In this document: piece after piece, positions 1-9,364 of the stretch
Layout of the letters: every line of letters begins with the position of its first letter
Numbering within the stretch: position 1 is the first letter of the stretch
NCBI RefSeq assembly: GCF_014171595.1
Contig: NZ_CP050451.1
Location: 5,146,001 to 5,210,000 of the forward strand
Length of the DNA: 64,000 nt
Reading direction: 5' to 3'
From: Massilia sp. Se16.2.3
GTDB lineage: Bacteria > Pseudomonadota > Gammaproteobacteria > Burkholderiales > Burkholderiaceae_D
Program-made: the position numbers and the translations under genes
Notes under the pieces: model-generated
The model's database searches: none
The model's input: only the letters and a program-made list of their open reading frames with translations
Told to the model about the DNA's origin: nothing

Positions 1-17
1 CCATACCGGTCCTGGAT

Positions 18-722
18 TCAGAAGGGGTAGAAGGTGATCACGCCCCAGGCACAGGCAAGCAGTACCGACAGCACCAGCAGGCGCAATGCCCCATTGGGCC
101 GGAGGACGCCGACGTAGTTCAGCGCGATCGTGGTGACGTTCTTCTTGTGCTTGTTCAGCACATTCCACGAATTGAGCAGTTTCAGTGCGGCGAAGAGGCC
201 GGTGCCTGTCGCAGTCGACAGCAGCACTACCCTGAACAGCGAAAAGACGTCGAGTTCGTTCAGCGTGATCTTCCGGTACACGACACCGATCGCGCCCATG
301 GCGAGAGCGGCACCAATCGATACGGCGACATTGAAATACAGCGTCTTGCGGCTGCGGATTGCCGCGTCTTCCAGCTCGGCTTTCACCCGCTCGATCTTGT
401 CGATCACAAGGGTCGATACCTCCTTCTTCGCCACCGCCAGGCGCTCATCGACCGTGCTCGCGATACGTTCGGCGGCATAATCGATCAGTGCCCGGATCTC
501 GTCGCCGGTCATGCGGCGTTGATCGTGGATTTCCTGCGACAGGACCTTGATGTTGAGCTGCAGCTCGGCGCTCGCATCCCGCACGATCGTTCCGAGCTCA
601 CCGCTGGCCTGGCTGATCGCACCGCTGATCATCGGGCTCACATTATTGTCCACAACCTCGCCGATGGCGGTTTTCACTTGGTCGAGTTCGCTCGACCAGT
701 CCGTCTTGATGAACGCTACCAT
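18..722 (-). CDS. hypothetical coiled-coil membrane protein
   Basis: Encodes 234 aa. The N-terminal half (about residues 10-125) is polar and helical with coiled-coil character, rich in Glu, Lys and Ala. The C-terminal half carries about three hydrophobic segments (near residues 128-150, 163-185 and 212-232). The likely picture is a membrane-anchored protein with a long cytoplasmic helical domain. It lies 37 bases downstream of the next gene on the same strand (760-1452), which also combines a membrane segment with a coiled coil, so the two are probably co-transcribed. I do not recognise the family and assign no function. Confidence 0.7.
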   Translation of the reverse strand: MVAFIKTDWSSELDQVKTAIGEVVDNNVSPMISGAISQASGELGTIVRDASAELQLNIKVLSQEIHDQRRMTGDEIRALIDYAAERIASTVDERLAVAKKEVSTLVIDKIERVKAELEDAAIRSRKTLYFNVAVSIGAALAMGAIGVVYRKITLNELDVFSLFRVVLLSTATGTGLFAALKLLNSWNVLNKHKKNVTTIALNYVGVLRPNGALRLLVLSVLLACAWGVITFYPF

Positions 723-759
723 GAATGCCGTCCTTGCCGGAATGTGCCCTCGATAGCGT

Positions 760-1452
760 TCATTTGGCCACCCTGTCGACCAGCACGTCGGTCAATTTCG
801 CATGCGGGCCGACTCCGCCAACGTACATCTCCATTGCCGTCCTTGCCGCAACCGTTGCCTTGTCGATCAAATACTTGATGTTGTCGTCATTGACGCTCTT
901 TGCCTCTTCTTTCGACTCGATGACGACATGCGGCTGGAATGCCGGTATCCCGTTGACGAGCAACTGGTATTGATACCCCGTCTGGGTCTCGTAGTCGTTC
1001 GTGAAGAAGCCTTCGTCCTTGACGATGCGAACATAGGGCCGGATCGACACGCTGAACAGTTTGGTTTGCATTTCGAACTCGCGTCGTGCGAACTCGCGCG
1101 CCTCGGCGGCTGCCTTGTCGCGCTCGGTCACGATCTCGGACTTGTGCGCCGACTCGAGCTTGATGCGCTCGACCAGGTAATCCTTTTCCCGATCCGAAAG
1201 ACCGGCAGCATGCCCCTCGCTGAAGGACTCGCTTCTGGCCTGTTTCAGGGCCTCGTGATGGCGCAGCTCGAGCTGGTTCCTCTCGTCGAGAGCCGTACGC
1301 TCGGTCAGGTGGACGGCTTTTTCAAGGTCGCGCACGGTAGCGTCGAGTTTGGCGATGTCGCGCCGCGCGTTCGCGCTCATTTTCGTGTGAAGCGCGTAAC
1401 TGAACAAGAATGCAAGAAAGGCCGAAGCGATGGCAATAAGGATGAGATCCAT
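760..1452 (-). CDS. hypothetical membrane-anchored coiled-coil protein
   Basis: Encodes 230 aa from the ATG at 1452. An upstream in-frame extension is possible but lacks protein-like sequence. The protein begins with one hydrophobic helix (about residues 2-20), followed by a charged coiled-coil region (about 28-115) and a compact C-terminal domain with Tyr-rich sequence around the QTGYQYQLLV segment. It is probably single-pass with the coiled coil inside the cell. It precedes the hypothetical membrane gene at 18-722 and probably shares its transcript. The family is not recognised. Confidence 0.65.
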   Translation of the reverse strand: MDLILIAIASAFLAFLFSYALHTKMSANARRDIAKLDATVRDLEKAVHLTERTALDERNQLELRHHEALKQARSESFSEGHAAGLSDREKDYLVERIKLESAHKSEIVTERDKAAAEAREFARREFEMQTKLFSVSIRPYVRIVKDEGFFTNDYETQTGYQYQLLVNGIPAFQPHVVIESKEEAKSVNDDNIKYLIDKATVAARTAMEMYVGGVGPHAKLTDVLVDRVAK

Positions 1453-1792
1453 GGAGTCGAAGAGAAAAGGTGGTACCCGAAAGCTGAGCGAGTTGCATTT
1501 TAGCAATATCCAGCAATTGGGACAACAAGCTTTTCTGCCCTTCGGACATGATGTCGCCGGCTTGTTGCGACAGGCACGCATGCCGCCCTGCGCCGCCAGT
1601 GCCAATCAATCAATCAAACGTGCGTATATGTAACCGTAAAACAAAACGCCCGATGCAATGCACCGGGCGTTTTTTTTTAAACAGATTTACCGGGTAGCGA
1701 AAAAGGCCATTACCCTGCGAATCTGTCTAGCACCAGACAAGAACTCCGCCCACGCTATCTGCGTGGTGCGCGCCTTGTTTAGCTATGGCTAT
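1453..1792. other. intergenic region, 340 bp, with a bidirectional terminator
   Basis: This stretch holds no convincing gene. Its only clear element is the stem-loop terminator at 1646-1678. The remainder should carry the promoter of the leftward gene at 760-1452, but I could not pick a clear -35/-10 pair. Confidence 0.5.
1646..1678 (-). terminator. intrinsic terminator, probably bidirectional
   Basis: A 7-bp perfect stem (ACGCCCG at 1646-1652 with CGGGCGT at 1664-1670) is followed on the plus strand by a run of nine T. On the minus strand it is followed by TTTTGTTTT. It lies downstream of the cold-shock gene, which is transcribed leftward, so terminating that transcript is the likely role. 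Confidence 0.8.
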
Positions 1793-2002
1793 TTAAATGG
1801 GGCAGATATTTCCAGCTTTTTCGCCTTTTGGACCGGTCGAGCGCTCGAACGACACGCGCTGGTTTTCGGCCAGGCTCTTGAAGCCTTGCGACTGGATGTC
1901 CTGGAAGTGGGCGAACAAGTCCGCGCCGCCTGCGTCAGGGGTGATGAAGCCGAAGCCCTTGGCGTCATTGAACCATTTTACGGTGCCGGTTTGAGTAGTC
2001 AT
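1793..2002 (-). CDS. cold-shock protein, CspA family
   Basis: Encodes 69 aa, the usual size for a single cold-shock domain. The ATG at 2002 is preceded by AAAGGAA, a good ribosome binding site. The RNP1-type motif KGFGFI and the RNP2-type segment LFAHFQDI are both present, as is the conserved TGTVKWFN start. These small OB-fold proteins bind single-stranded RNA and DNA and act as RNA chaperones. The gene stands alone, with a long upstream region (2003-2317) consistent with the structured leaders of this family, and a terminator at 1646-1678. Nothing shows whether this copy is cold-induced or constitutive. Confidence 0.93.
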   Translation of the reverse strand: MTTQTGTVKWFNDAKGFGFITPDAGGADLFAHFQDIQSQGFKSLAENQRVSFERSTGPKGEKAGNICPI

Positions 2003-2317
2003 TTTACATTCCTTTAAATTTGCACGGGCAATAGCGCCCAGATTGCACATTCGACCAAATAGGGTGTACGGAGGAAATCAAACAGGACAGCCGAAAAGGC
2101 TAGACGGGAAAGAAAGACCAACAATCACAACGACTTGATGTAGTGCCTGAAGAAAGATACAGGGATTTTCCCGATTATCCTAATCATTTCGGATTTCATT
2201 TTACCGGGTGTGCATTTCGTGATTGGCCGATTATCGCCGAGAAATGCCTGTTAAGATGGGGAAACCCTGCTGGAGGCGGCTCGCCGAATCGGGGCATACC
2301 AGAGGTTTTAACAATAC
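2003..2317. other. divergent intergenic region between csp and the histidine kinase gene
   Basis: These 315 bp should carry the long leader and promoter of the leftward cold-shock gene and the promoter of the rightward kinase gene. The part near 2140-2230 is AT-rich compared with the surroundings. I see no convincing cold-box, riboswitch or clear promoter pair. Confidence 0.4.
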
Positions 2318-3523
2318 ATGACGCAATATGCACTCAGTGAATTCATCCATGACAATATAGAATCGATTTTGCAGGCGTGGGAAGATTTTGCCCGTACCAT
2401 CGAGCCTCCCGCGCTGACAATGGACGACACGGAATTGCGCGACCATGCCCGTCAAATGCTGCAGGCCTTCGCCAAAGACCTTGCAACCCCGCAAAGCGCG
2501 CACGAACGGGACGCCAAGGCGAAAGGCCTGGGCAAACGGGGGCCAGACGATACGGCAGCTGAAACGCATGCGGAAGCGCGACTGCTGTCCGGCTACACCG
2601 TCGTCCAGCTGGTATCCGAATACCGCGCCCTGCGCTCGAGCGTACTCACGCTCTGGACAGCCGATATCGGGATCACCAAAGCCTCCCATATGGTCGACGT
2701 CACGCGCTTCAACGAAGCGGTCGACCAGGCACTGGCCGAGTCGGTCGCACGGTACGAGTTCATGGTAAATCAGTCGCAGAACATGTTCCTCGCAATTCTG
2801 GGACACGACCTGCGCAATCCGCTCGGGACCGTGGTGACCGGTTCGAGCTTCCTGATGCAGGCCGTCGACATTCCGCCGAAATACGTGCTCGTGGCCACCC
2901 GCATGTTCAACAGCGCCAAACGCATGAGCAAGTTGATCAACGACCTGATCGATTTCACGCGCACCCACCTCGGCCCAGGCATCCCGATCCGCGTCAAGCA
3001 GGGCAACCTGGTGGCGGTATGCGCGGAAGTCACCGACGAGATGCGGACCTACCACCCCGAGCGCCAGATCGAGCTGGATATCCCGCCCAGGCTGGATGCC
3101 ATTTTCGACGAGAGCCGTCTCGCCCAGGTGCTGTCCAACCTGATCGGCAACGCCATCCAGTACAGCGCACCGGACGTGCCGGTCACGGTTCGTGTGGAAG
3201 ACCGCGGCGACAGCGTCTCGATCGCCGTCAACAACCAGGGCAGTCCGATTGCGGCGGACAAGATCGTGAGCGTGTTCGACCCGATGGTCCGCATCGCCGC
3301 CAACGTTGGTGCCAACGGTGCCGATGGCGGCTACATCGAGCGCACCAGCCTCGGTATCGGCCTGTATATTTCGCGCGAAATCGTCCATGCGCATGGCGGG
3401 CAGATCGTCGTCGCGTCGAACGCGCGCGACGGCACGACCTTCACCGTCATCATGCCGCTCGTGCCAGTCGGTTTCCGGTCGGCACAGGACGCGGCGAATG
3501 CACCCGATGCGTCCGCAGCCTGA
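2318..3523 (+). CDS. sensor histidine kinase (soluble, RsbRD-like N-terminus)
   Basis: Encodes 401 aa without a signal peptide or membrane helix, so the sensor is probably cytoplasmic. Residues 1-150 form a helical input domain resembling the RsbRD/RsbT co-antagonist N-terminal type. The H-box HDLRNPLG places the phosphorylated histidine at His163. The ATP-binding domain follows, with the N-box NLIGNAIQYS near residue 275 and the G-box SLGIGLYISREIV near residue 347. The response regulator at 3498-3914 overlaps its end, so the two form an operon and very likely a cognate pair. The signal sensed cannot be deduced. Confidence 0.88.
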   Translation: MTQYALSEFIHDNIESILQAWEDFARTIEPPALTMDDTELRDHARQMLQAFAKDLATPQSAHERDAKAKGLGKRGPDDTAAETHAEARLLSGYTVVQLVSEYRALRSSVLTLWTADIGITKASHMVDVTRFNEAVDQALAESVARYEFMVNQSQNMFLAILGHDLRNPLGTVVTGSSFLMQAVDIPPKYVLVATRMFNSAKRMSKLINDLIDFTRTHLGPGIPIRVKQGNLVAVCAEVTDEMRTYHPERQIELDIPPRLDAIFDESRLAQVLSNLIGNAIQYSAPDVPVTVRVEDRGDSVSIAVNNQGSPIAADKIVSVFDPMVRIAANVGANGADGGYIERTSLGIGLYISREIVHAHGGQIVVASNARDGTTFTVIMPLVPVGFRSAQDAANAPDASAA

Positions 3524-3914
3524 TCCCATGGGCGCCTTGCCTGAAGCCTTGCGCTGCAAGGTACTGGTGGTCGACGACGAGCGCGACGTGGCCGACCTGG
3601 CCGGCGCCCTGTTGCTCGCGCACGGATTCTCCGTGACGGTCGTCTATTCTGCGATGGCCGCCTTGCAGGCGATCGAACATGACAGGGAAATCGACGCTGT
3701 CTTTTCCGACGTCATGATGCCTGGAATGACCGGGTTGCAACTGGCGAGCGCACTCCGGAAGCTGCGCCCGCGGGTCAGGCTCACCCTGACTTCCGGCTAC
3801 ACGCCGCCTGAGCTGCTGGCTGATCGCGGGGTGCTCTACCACTTCGTGACCAAGCCCTACAACATCGAAACCGTCATTGAACTGCTCCTCAGCGAGCTGG
3901 CGCCCGTACCGTAG
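3498..3914 (+). CDS. single-domain response regulator
   Basis: Encodes about 138 aa from the ATG at 3498, which has AGGA eight bases upstream. A shorter start at 3528, just after the kinase stop, is also possible. The whole protein is a receiver domain: KVLVVDDE carries the acidic pocket, SDVMMPGMTG carries the phospho-acceptor Asp, TSGYT the conserved Thr/Ser, and TKPYN the conserved Lys. No DNA-binding or enzymatic output domain is present, so it probably acts by protein contact or as a phosphotransfer partner for the upstream kinase, whose gene it overlaps. Confidence 0.87.
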   Translation: MHPMRPQPDPMGALPEALRCKVLVVDDERDVADLAGALLLAHGFSVTVVYSAMAALQAIEHDREIDAVFSDVMMPGMTGLQLASALRKLRPRVRLTLTSGYTPPELLADRGVLYHFVTKPYNIETVIELLLSELAPVP

Positions 3915-3938
3915 CTTGCGGTCGGGGTGCCGGCGAAA

Positions 3939-5819
3939 TCAACTCCCCAGATGCGAAATGAGGAGCCGGCGCTGCTGGGCTGTGCCCTCCTGCGCACTGT
4001 CCTCCTTCCCATCGACCGACAGCCCCACCGCCATGATGTCGATGAACAGCAGCTGCAAAATGCGCGAGATCATCGACAGGAAGCTGGTGCTGTCCTCGGC
4101 GTGATCGACCGCCAGGCAGACGCTGGCCTTCTTCGCCAGGGGCGACTGGCTGTTGCCGATGGCGATGACGTCGGCGCCGTGGCCCCGTGCGATATCGACC
4201 GCCTGCAGCAGTTCCGGCAAGCGTCCCGAATTGGAGATCGCGATCACCACGTCGCCCGGCCCCAGCAGGTCGGCGGCGAGCGTGAACAGGTGCGAGTCGC
4301 CGTACAGCGCGGTGGGAATGCGGAAGCGGAAGAACTTGTGCTGGCCGTCGAGCGCCACCACGCGCGCATTGCCCATCGCGTAGAACTCGACGCGGCGCGC
4401 GCGGCCCACCAGGTCGATGGCGCGCTCGAGCTGGTGCACGTCCAGCCCGTCGCGGAATTTCAGGATCGCCGATACCGTGTTGTCGATCACCTTGGCCGAC
4501 AGGTCGTGGGTGCTGTCGCCCGTGCGCACCTGGCTGTGGCGCACGGGAATGGCCCCGGTCAGGCTGCTGGCGAACTTCAGCTTGAAGTCGGCCAGGCCGA
4601 GAAAACCCAGCGAGCGGCAGAAGCGGATCACGGTCGGCTGGCTCACTTCCGCCACGCGCGCGATATCGGCGATCGGCTCGTTCAGCACCAGGCGCGGCTG
4701 CTCGAGCACGAGCGTGGCCACGCGCTGTTCGGCGGGGGTCAATTCATGCTGCAGGTGCTTGATGCGCTCCATCAGGGTGTTGGCCCCGCTGCGACCGCGC
4801 AGGTGTTCCGAGAGGATGGTCGCCACGCCATGGAAGGCGGGGTTCGGCGTCGTGATGACGTAAGTCGGGATGCTCGCCAGGTAGTCCGAGAAGCGCCCCT
4901 TGGCCTCGAAGCGGGCACGGAACGGCGACTGCGCGAACCACTCGCCAATGCGCGGCACGATGCCGCCGCCGATGAAGATGCCACCGAAGGCACCGAGCGT
5001 CACCGCCAGGTTGGCGGCCGCGCCCCCGAGCATGCCACTGAAGACGTCCAGCACCTCGAGACAGAGCGGGTCCTTGTCGTGGAGCGCACCCGCGATGATG
5101 TTTGCCGCCGAACGGGGTGACGCCCGTATCCCATTGCGCGCGGCCAGTGCGCGGTACATCAGCTCCATGCCCGGCCCCGAAATCAGGCGCTCGTTCGATA
5201 CGTGCTGCCACTCGCGCCAGGCGAACTGCAGGATCGCGAACTCGCGCTCGTCGCTGGGGGCGAAGTTGACGTGGCCGCCTTCGCTGCCCAGGGTAACAAA
5301 GCCGTCGGCGGTTGGAATCAGGCCCGATACCCCGAGGCCGGTACCGGGACCGAGCACGCCGATCACCGCCCCCGCCGCCGGCTTGCCGCCGCCTACCTGG
5401 CGCAGGTCGGCGGGGGTCAGCACCAGGATGGCCATTGCCAGCGCGGTGAAGTCGTTCACCACCAGCAGCGTGGACAAACCGAGTTCGCGCCGCAGCGCCT
5501 CGGTCGAGAATTCCCGTGCACGGTTGGTCAGGCGTACCTGGTCGCCGTTGACCGGATTGGCGACCGCAAAGGCCGCGTGCTGCAGCGCCAGCCCGGGGCC
5601 GCCCGCCAGCGGCGCGCTCACGTGATGGGCCAGGTAGCTGCGCAGGAGCGGAACGATGCCGTCGAAATCCTCGCACCTGAGCACGGCCACGTCCCGGAAT
5701 ATGCCGGGTGCGGTCTGCAGCGCGAAGCGCGCGTGCGTCGCGCCGATATCGGCCAGCAGGCGCGGACCGTCGGCAAACGCGGTGCGTCCGAACTTTTCCG
5801 GCTCCTGCTGGCTACCCAT
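3939..5819 (-). CDS. glk-hexR: bifunctional glucokinase / RpiR (HexR-type) transcriptional regulator
   Basis: Encodes 626 aa. Residues 18-335 are a Glk-family glucokinase that would phosphorylate glucose with ATP. Visible motifs are DIGATHAR near 24, VNDFTALA near 121, GPGTGLG near 157 and SEGGHVNF. Residues about 340-420 form the RpiR-type helix-turn-helix (SQPTVIRFCRSLGF), and about 450-600 the SIS domain that senses phosphosugars. This fusion is known in betaproteobacteria, where HexR controls central sugar metabolism. Its ATG at 5819 overlaps the stop of the alpha-glucosidase gene by one base (TGATG), indicating translational coupling. A second copy lies at 24217-26076. HexR-like operators stand before the operon and the other sugar genes. 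Confidence 0.93.
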   Translation of the reverse strand: MGSQQEPEKFGRTAFADGPRLLADIGATHARFALQTAPGIFRDVAVLRCEDFDGIVPLLRSYLAHHVSAPLAGGPGLALQHAAFAVANPVNGDQVRLTNRAREFSTEALRRELGLSTLLVVNDFTALAMAILVLTPADLRQVGGGKPAAGAVIGVLGPGTGLGVSGLIPTADGFVTLGSEGGHVNFAPSDEREFAILQFAWREWQHVSNERLISGPGMELMYRALAARNGIRASPRSAANIIAGALHDKDPLCLEVLDVFSGMLGGAAANLAVTLGAFGGIFIGGGIVPRIGEWFAQSPFRARFEAKGRFSDYLASIPTYVITTPNPAFHGVATILSEHLRGRSGANTLMERIKHLQHELTPAEQRVATLVLEQPRLVLNEPIADIARVAEVSQPTVIRFCRSLGFLGLADFKLKFASSLTGAIPVRHSQVRTGDSTHDLSAKVIDNTVSAILKFRDGLDVHQLERAIDLVGRARRVEFYAMGNARVVALDGQHKFFRFRIPTALYGDSHLFTLAADLLGPGDVVIAISNSGRLPELLQAVDIARGHGADVIAIGNSQSPLAKKASVCLAVDHAEDSTSFLSMISRILQLLFIDIMAVGLSVDGKEDSAQEGTAQQRRLLISHLGS

Positions 5820-7456
5820 CAGGCGGCGCTGCCCGGGACGCCGAACCAGGCGCCGTAGGCCGGCAGCGTGACGCGTCCGCCCGCGGCCTCGCCCGGCAAG
5901 CCGTGGCCCGCCAGGTCCCGGGCACCCGCGCTCTCGGGCCAGTCGAAGCTGACCGGCGCGTTCGACAGGTTGAAGGCGGCCAGCACGGTCGGTTCGCCAT
6001 CCGTGGTGCGGCGCAGCGCCAGCACCGGTTCCGGCGCATCGAAGAAGGAGATGCCCCCGCGGGTCAGCTGCGGCAGGTTCCGGCGCCAATGGATGATGCG
6101 GCGCGCTGCATTCAGGCTCGAGGCAGGATCTGCCTCCTGCACCGAGGCGGCAGCGGCCAGGTGCGGCGCCGCCACCGGCAGCCAGGGCTGGCCGCTCGTG
6201 AAGCCCGCGTTCGGTGCTTCGTTCGTCCATGGCATCGGCGTGCGGCAGCCGTCGCGGCCCTTGAACTCGGGCCAGAAGGTGATGCCATAGGGGTCCTGCA
6301 GCAGCTCGTAGGGCACGTCCGCTTCCGGCAGCGCCAGCTCGTCGCCCTGGTACAGGCAAGGCGTGCCTTTCAGGGAAAGCTGCATCGCCAGCACCATCGC
6401 GGCAAAGGCGGCTGGCGCATCTTCGCCCTTCCAGCGCGTCACCACGCGGATCGCATCGTGGTTACCCACCGACCAGGAAGCCCAGCCCCCCTGGACACGC
6501 GCTTCGAACTGCTCGACCTGGGTGCGGATGTGGGCCGCCGTGAACTGCGGCGTGAGCAGGTTGAAGCTGTAGGCCATGTGCAGCTTGTCGCCGTCGGCCG
6601 TGTACTCGGCCATGCAGGCCAGCGCGTCGTCCGCTCCCACTTCGCCGATCGAGACGGCGCCGAATTCGTCCAGCAGCGCACGGACCTTCTGCAGGAAGGC
6701 GATGTTCTCGGGGCGCGTCTTGTCGTAGATGTGCGCCTGCATGCCGTAAGGGTTGACGTCGGTGACGGAAGCCGTGTCGCGCTGGGTGGCCGGCGGATTG
6801 CTGCGCAGCTGCAGGTCGTGGAAGTGGTAGTTGCAGGCGTCCATGCGCACGCCGTCGACGCCGCGCGCGAGCCAGAAGCGCAATGCTGCCAGGTGCGCCT
6901 GCTGCACTTCCGGATTGTGGAAGTTCAGCTGCGGCTGGCTGACGAGGAAGTTGTGCATGTAGTACTGCTTGCGGCGCGTGTCCCACTGCCAGGCGGAGCC
7001 GCCGAAGACCGACATCCAGTTGTTCGGCGGGTTGCCATCCGGTGCCGCATCGGCCCAGACATACCAGTCGGCCTTCGGATTGTCGCGGCTCGAGCGGCTT
7101 TCGACGAACCAGGGGTGGGCATCGGCCGTGTGCGCCATCACCTGGTCGATCATGATCTTCAGGCCGAGCGAGTGGGCTTTCGCGACCATCGCGTCGAAGT
7201 CGGCCAGGGTGCCGAACAGCGGGTCGACGTCGCAGTAGTCGGAAATGTCGTAGCCGAAGTCCTTCATCGGCGACTTGAAATAGGGAGAGAGCCAGACGAT
7301 GTCCACGCCCAGGCCGGCGATGTAGTCGAGCTTCGCGGTGATGCCGGGGATGTCGCCGACGCCGTCGCCATTCGTGTCGAGATAGCTGCGCGGGTAGACC
7401 TGGTAGATGATGGCTTCGCGCCACCACTCATTGTTGTGCGTGGAAGTCTGGGTCAT
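5819..7456 (-). CDS. alpha-glucosidase, GH13 family (cytoplasmic)
   Basis: Encodes 545 aa with no signal peptide. It is a GH13 (beta/alpha)8 enzyme of the alpha-glucosidase/oligo-1,6-glucosidase type, opening with IIYQVYPRSYLDTNGDGVGD. The catalytic nucleophile is Asp206 in GVRMDACN, the acid/base is Glu272 in SIGEVG, and the transition-state Asp is residue 334 in GNHD. It would hydrolyse imported maltose or maltodextrin to glucose, which the coupled downstream glucokinase could phosphorylate at once. The promoter region is shared with the divergent POT transporter and contains a HexR-like site (7601-7615) and an 8-bp palindrome (7569-7587). Confidence 0.92.
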   Translation of the reverse strand: MTQTSTHNNEWWREAIIYQVYPRSYLDTNGDGVGDIPGITAKLDYIAGLGVDIVWLSPYFKSPMKDFGYDISDYCDVDPLFGTLADFDAMVAKAHSLGLKIMIDQVMAHTADAHPWFVESRSSRDNPKADWYVWADAAPDGNPPNNWMSVFGGSAWQWDTRRKQYYMHNFLVSQPQLNFHNPEVQQAHLAALRFWLARGVDGVRMDACNYHFHDLQLRSNPPATQRDTASVTDVNPYGMQAHIYDKTRPENIAFLQKVRALLDEFGAVSIGEVGADDALACMAEYTADGDKLHMAYSFNLLTPQFTAAHIRTQVEQFEARVQGGWASWSVGNHDAIRVVTRWKGEDAPAAFAAMVLAMQLSLKGTPCLYQGDELALPEADVPYELLQDPYGITFWPEFKGRDGCRTPMPWTNEAPNAGFTSGQPWLPVAAPHLAAAASVQEADPASSLNAARRIIHWRRNLPQLTRGGISFFDAPEPVLALRRTTDGEPTVLAAFNLSNAPVSFDWPESAGARDLAGHGLPGEAAGGRVTLPAYGAWFGVPGSAA

Positions 7457-7568
7457 GGCAAGGATCCGGTGGAGTGATTTTTACGCAATATACAGCAGGT
7501 TTTTCGATTTTACAATCTGCGGCAAAACAGCCAAATACGCCATATTTCCTTTGTATTCAATCACTTAT

Positions 7569-7587
7569 ATGCAAACATCGTTTGCAT
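7569..7587. promoter_or_regulatory. perfect palindrome, candidate operator
   Basis: ATGCAAAC-ATC-GTTTGCAT has perfect 8-bp arms around a 3-base centre. It sits between the divergent alpha-glucosidase and POT transporter genes, 14 bases from the HexR-like site. The symmetry suggests a dimeric repressor site, but the regulator is not identified. Confidence 0.5.
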
Positions 7588-7600
7588 TCGCAATGCATGA

Positions 7601-7615
7601 AGTAGCAAAACTACG
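7601..7615. promoter_or_regulatory. HexR-like operator in the agl-glk / POT divergent region
   Basis: AGTAG-CAAAA-CTACG matches the TGTAR-N5-YTACA pattern recalled for HexR in all but the outermost bases. It lies 145 bases before the alpha-glucosidase start and about 100 before the POT start. The same motif recurs before the other sugar genes in the window. Confidence 0.6.
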
Positions 7616-7714
7616 CACCAGCACTGGTGGCGCCCGTCGAGCCGCCATTTTCCTGTTGCAAAGAACGAAACACCGTCATAGCATCCCGGGTTGATTCCTC
7701 TATCCGATGCCGCC

Positions 7715-9326
7715 ATGAGCCAGCCGACCACACCTGCAACAAGCGGGCGCATGCCACGCCAGATCCCCTACATCATTGCCAACGAAGGCTGCGAGCGCTT
7801 CAGCTTCTATGGCATGCGCAACATCCTGACGCCCTTCCTGATCTCGACCCTGCTGCTGTTCCTGCCGGAGTCCGAGCGCACGGGCGAAGCCAAGCACGTG
7901 TTCCACACCTTCGTCATCGGTGTCTACTTCTTCCCGCTGCTGGGCGGCTGGCTGGCCGACCGCTTTTTCGGCAAGTACAACACCGTGTTCTGGCTCAGTC
8001 TCGTGTATTGCGCGGGCCATGCCTGCCTGGCCATTTTTGAAGACAATGTCCAGGGCTTCTATCTCGGCCTGGGCTTGATCGCGCTGGGCTCGGGCGGCAT
8101 CAAGCCGCTGGTGGCGAGTTTTGTCGGCGACCAGTTCGACCAGACCAACAAGGGCAAAGCGAAGCTCGTCTTCGACGCCTTCTACTGGATCATCAACTTC
8201 GGCTCCTTCTTCGCGTCGCTGCTGATGCCGGTCTTCCTGCGCGACTACGGCCCGGCCGTCGCCTTCGGCATTCCCGGCATCCTGATGTTCATCGCCACCA
8301 TGGTGCTCTGGAGCGGCAAGAAGAAATACGTGCACGTGCCGCCGAGCGCGGCCAGCCCGGATTCCTTCACCCGCGTGGCCCGTACCGCCCTGCTGGCACG
8401 CGCACCGGGGCAAAGCCGCCCGGGCCTGGCCGTGGCCGTGGACCGGCGTGCTCGGCGCGGTGGTATCGCTGGCGATGACGCCGCAATGGGGTTTTGTCAT
8501 CGCCGCCTGCATGGCGCTCGTGCTGCTGCTTGCGTTCGGCGGCATCGGTACCGCCATGCAGCTCGATCGCGCGCGCGGCCACCACCCGGCCGAAGCCGTC
8601 GACGGCGTGCGCGCCGTGCTGCGCATCCTGATCGTGTTCGCCCTCGTCACGCCCTTCTGGTCGCTGTTCGACCAGAAGGCCTCGACCTGGGTGGTGCAGG
8701 CCAATTCGATGATCACCACCTTCTCCGTCTTCGGCCTGGAAGTCACGCTGCTGCCGGCCCAGATGCAGGCGCTGAACCCGATGCTGGTGATGCTGCTCAT
8801 CCCCTTCAATAACCTGGTGCTGTTCCCGCTGCTGCAGAAAGTCGGCTTCACGCCGACGCCGCTGCGCCGCATGACAGCCGGGATCGCGTTCTCCGCCTTG
8901 TCCTGGCTCGTGATCGGCACCATCCAGGTATCGATGGACGCAGGCACGCCCACCTCGATGGCCTGGCAGATCCTGCCCTACGCGCTGCTGACGATGGGCG
9001 AAGTGCTGGTCTCGGCGACCGGCCTCGAATTCGCCTACAGCCAGGCGCCCGCGTCGATGAAGGGCGTGATCATGGCGCTCTGGTATCTGGCCGTCACGGT
9101 CGGCAACCTGTGGGTGCTGGTGGTGAACGCGGCGGTGAAGAACGATGCGGTGCTGGGCACGATTGCCAGTTCCGGCCTGGGCGTGATCGCCTTCCAGATG
9201 TATTTCTTTGCCGCCTTTGCGCTATTGGCGGCGCTGGCTTTCGGGCTGTACGCGAAGCGCTACCGGATGGTGGACTACTACCGCGGCACGGACGCGGCGA
9301 AAGCGCCGGCGACGGCGAAAGCCTGA
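7715..9326 (+). pseudogene. POT-family (PTR2) proton-dependent transporter, frameshifted
   Basis: Homologous to the proton-coupled oligopeptide transporter (POT/MFS) family. The N-terminal part begins at the ATG at 7715 and carries the family motif with ERFSFYG, followed by GGWLADRFFG and the PTR2-type segment FYWIINFGSF. The second half (from about 8400 in another frame to 9326) supplies the remaining transmembrane helices, starting VLGAVVSLAM. One frameshift falls at about 8395-8425, in the loop between the two six-helix halves. Both halves are well conserved, so a one-base sequence error is as likely as true inactivation. It is divergent from the alpha-glucosidase operon and shares its control region, hinting at co-regulation with sugar use. 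Confidence 0.8.
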
Positions 9327-9364
9327 CAACGCAAGGCGCAGTGCTTGTCACGCACGGAGGCGAT

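Noticed and set aside
147..878. Plus-strand frame opposite the first hypothetical membrane gene
   Set aside because: It mirrors the minus-strand gene, is Arg/His-rich and spans the gap between two leftward genes; the minus-strand proteins have coherent membrane and coiled-coil architecture.
5820..6359. An N-terminal extension of the first glucokinase-HexR gene to 6359
   Set aside because: The extension overlaps the alpha-glucosidase gene in another frame and has Arg/Pro-rich shadow composition; the ATG at 5819 gives a normal glucokinase start and matches the paralogue.
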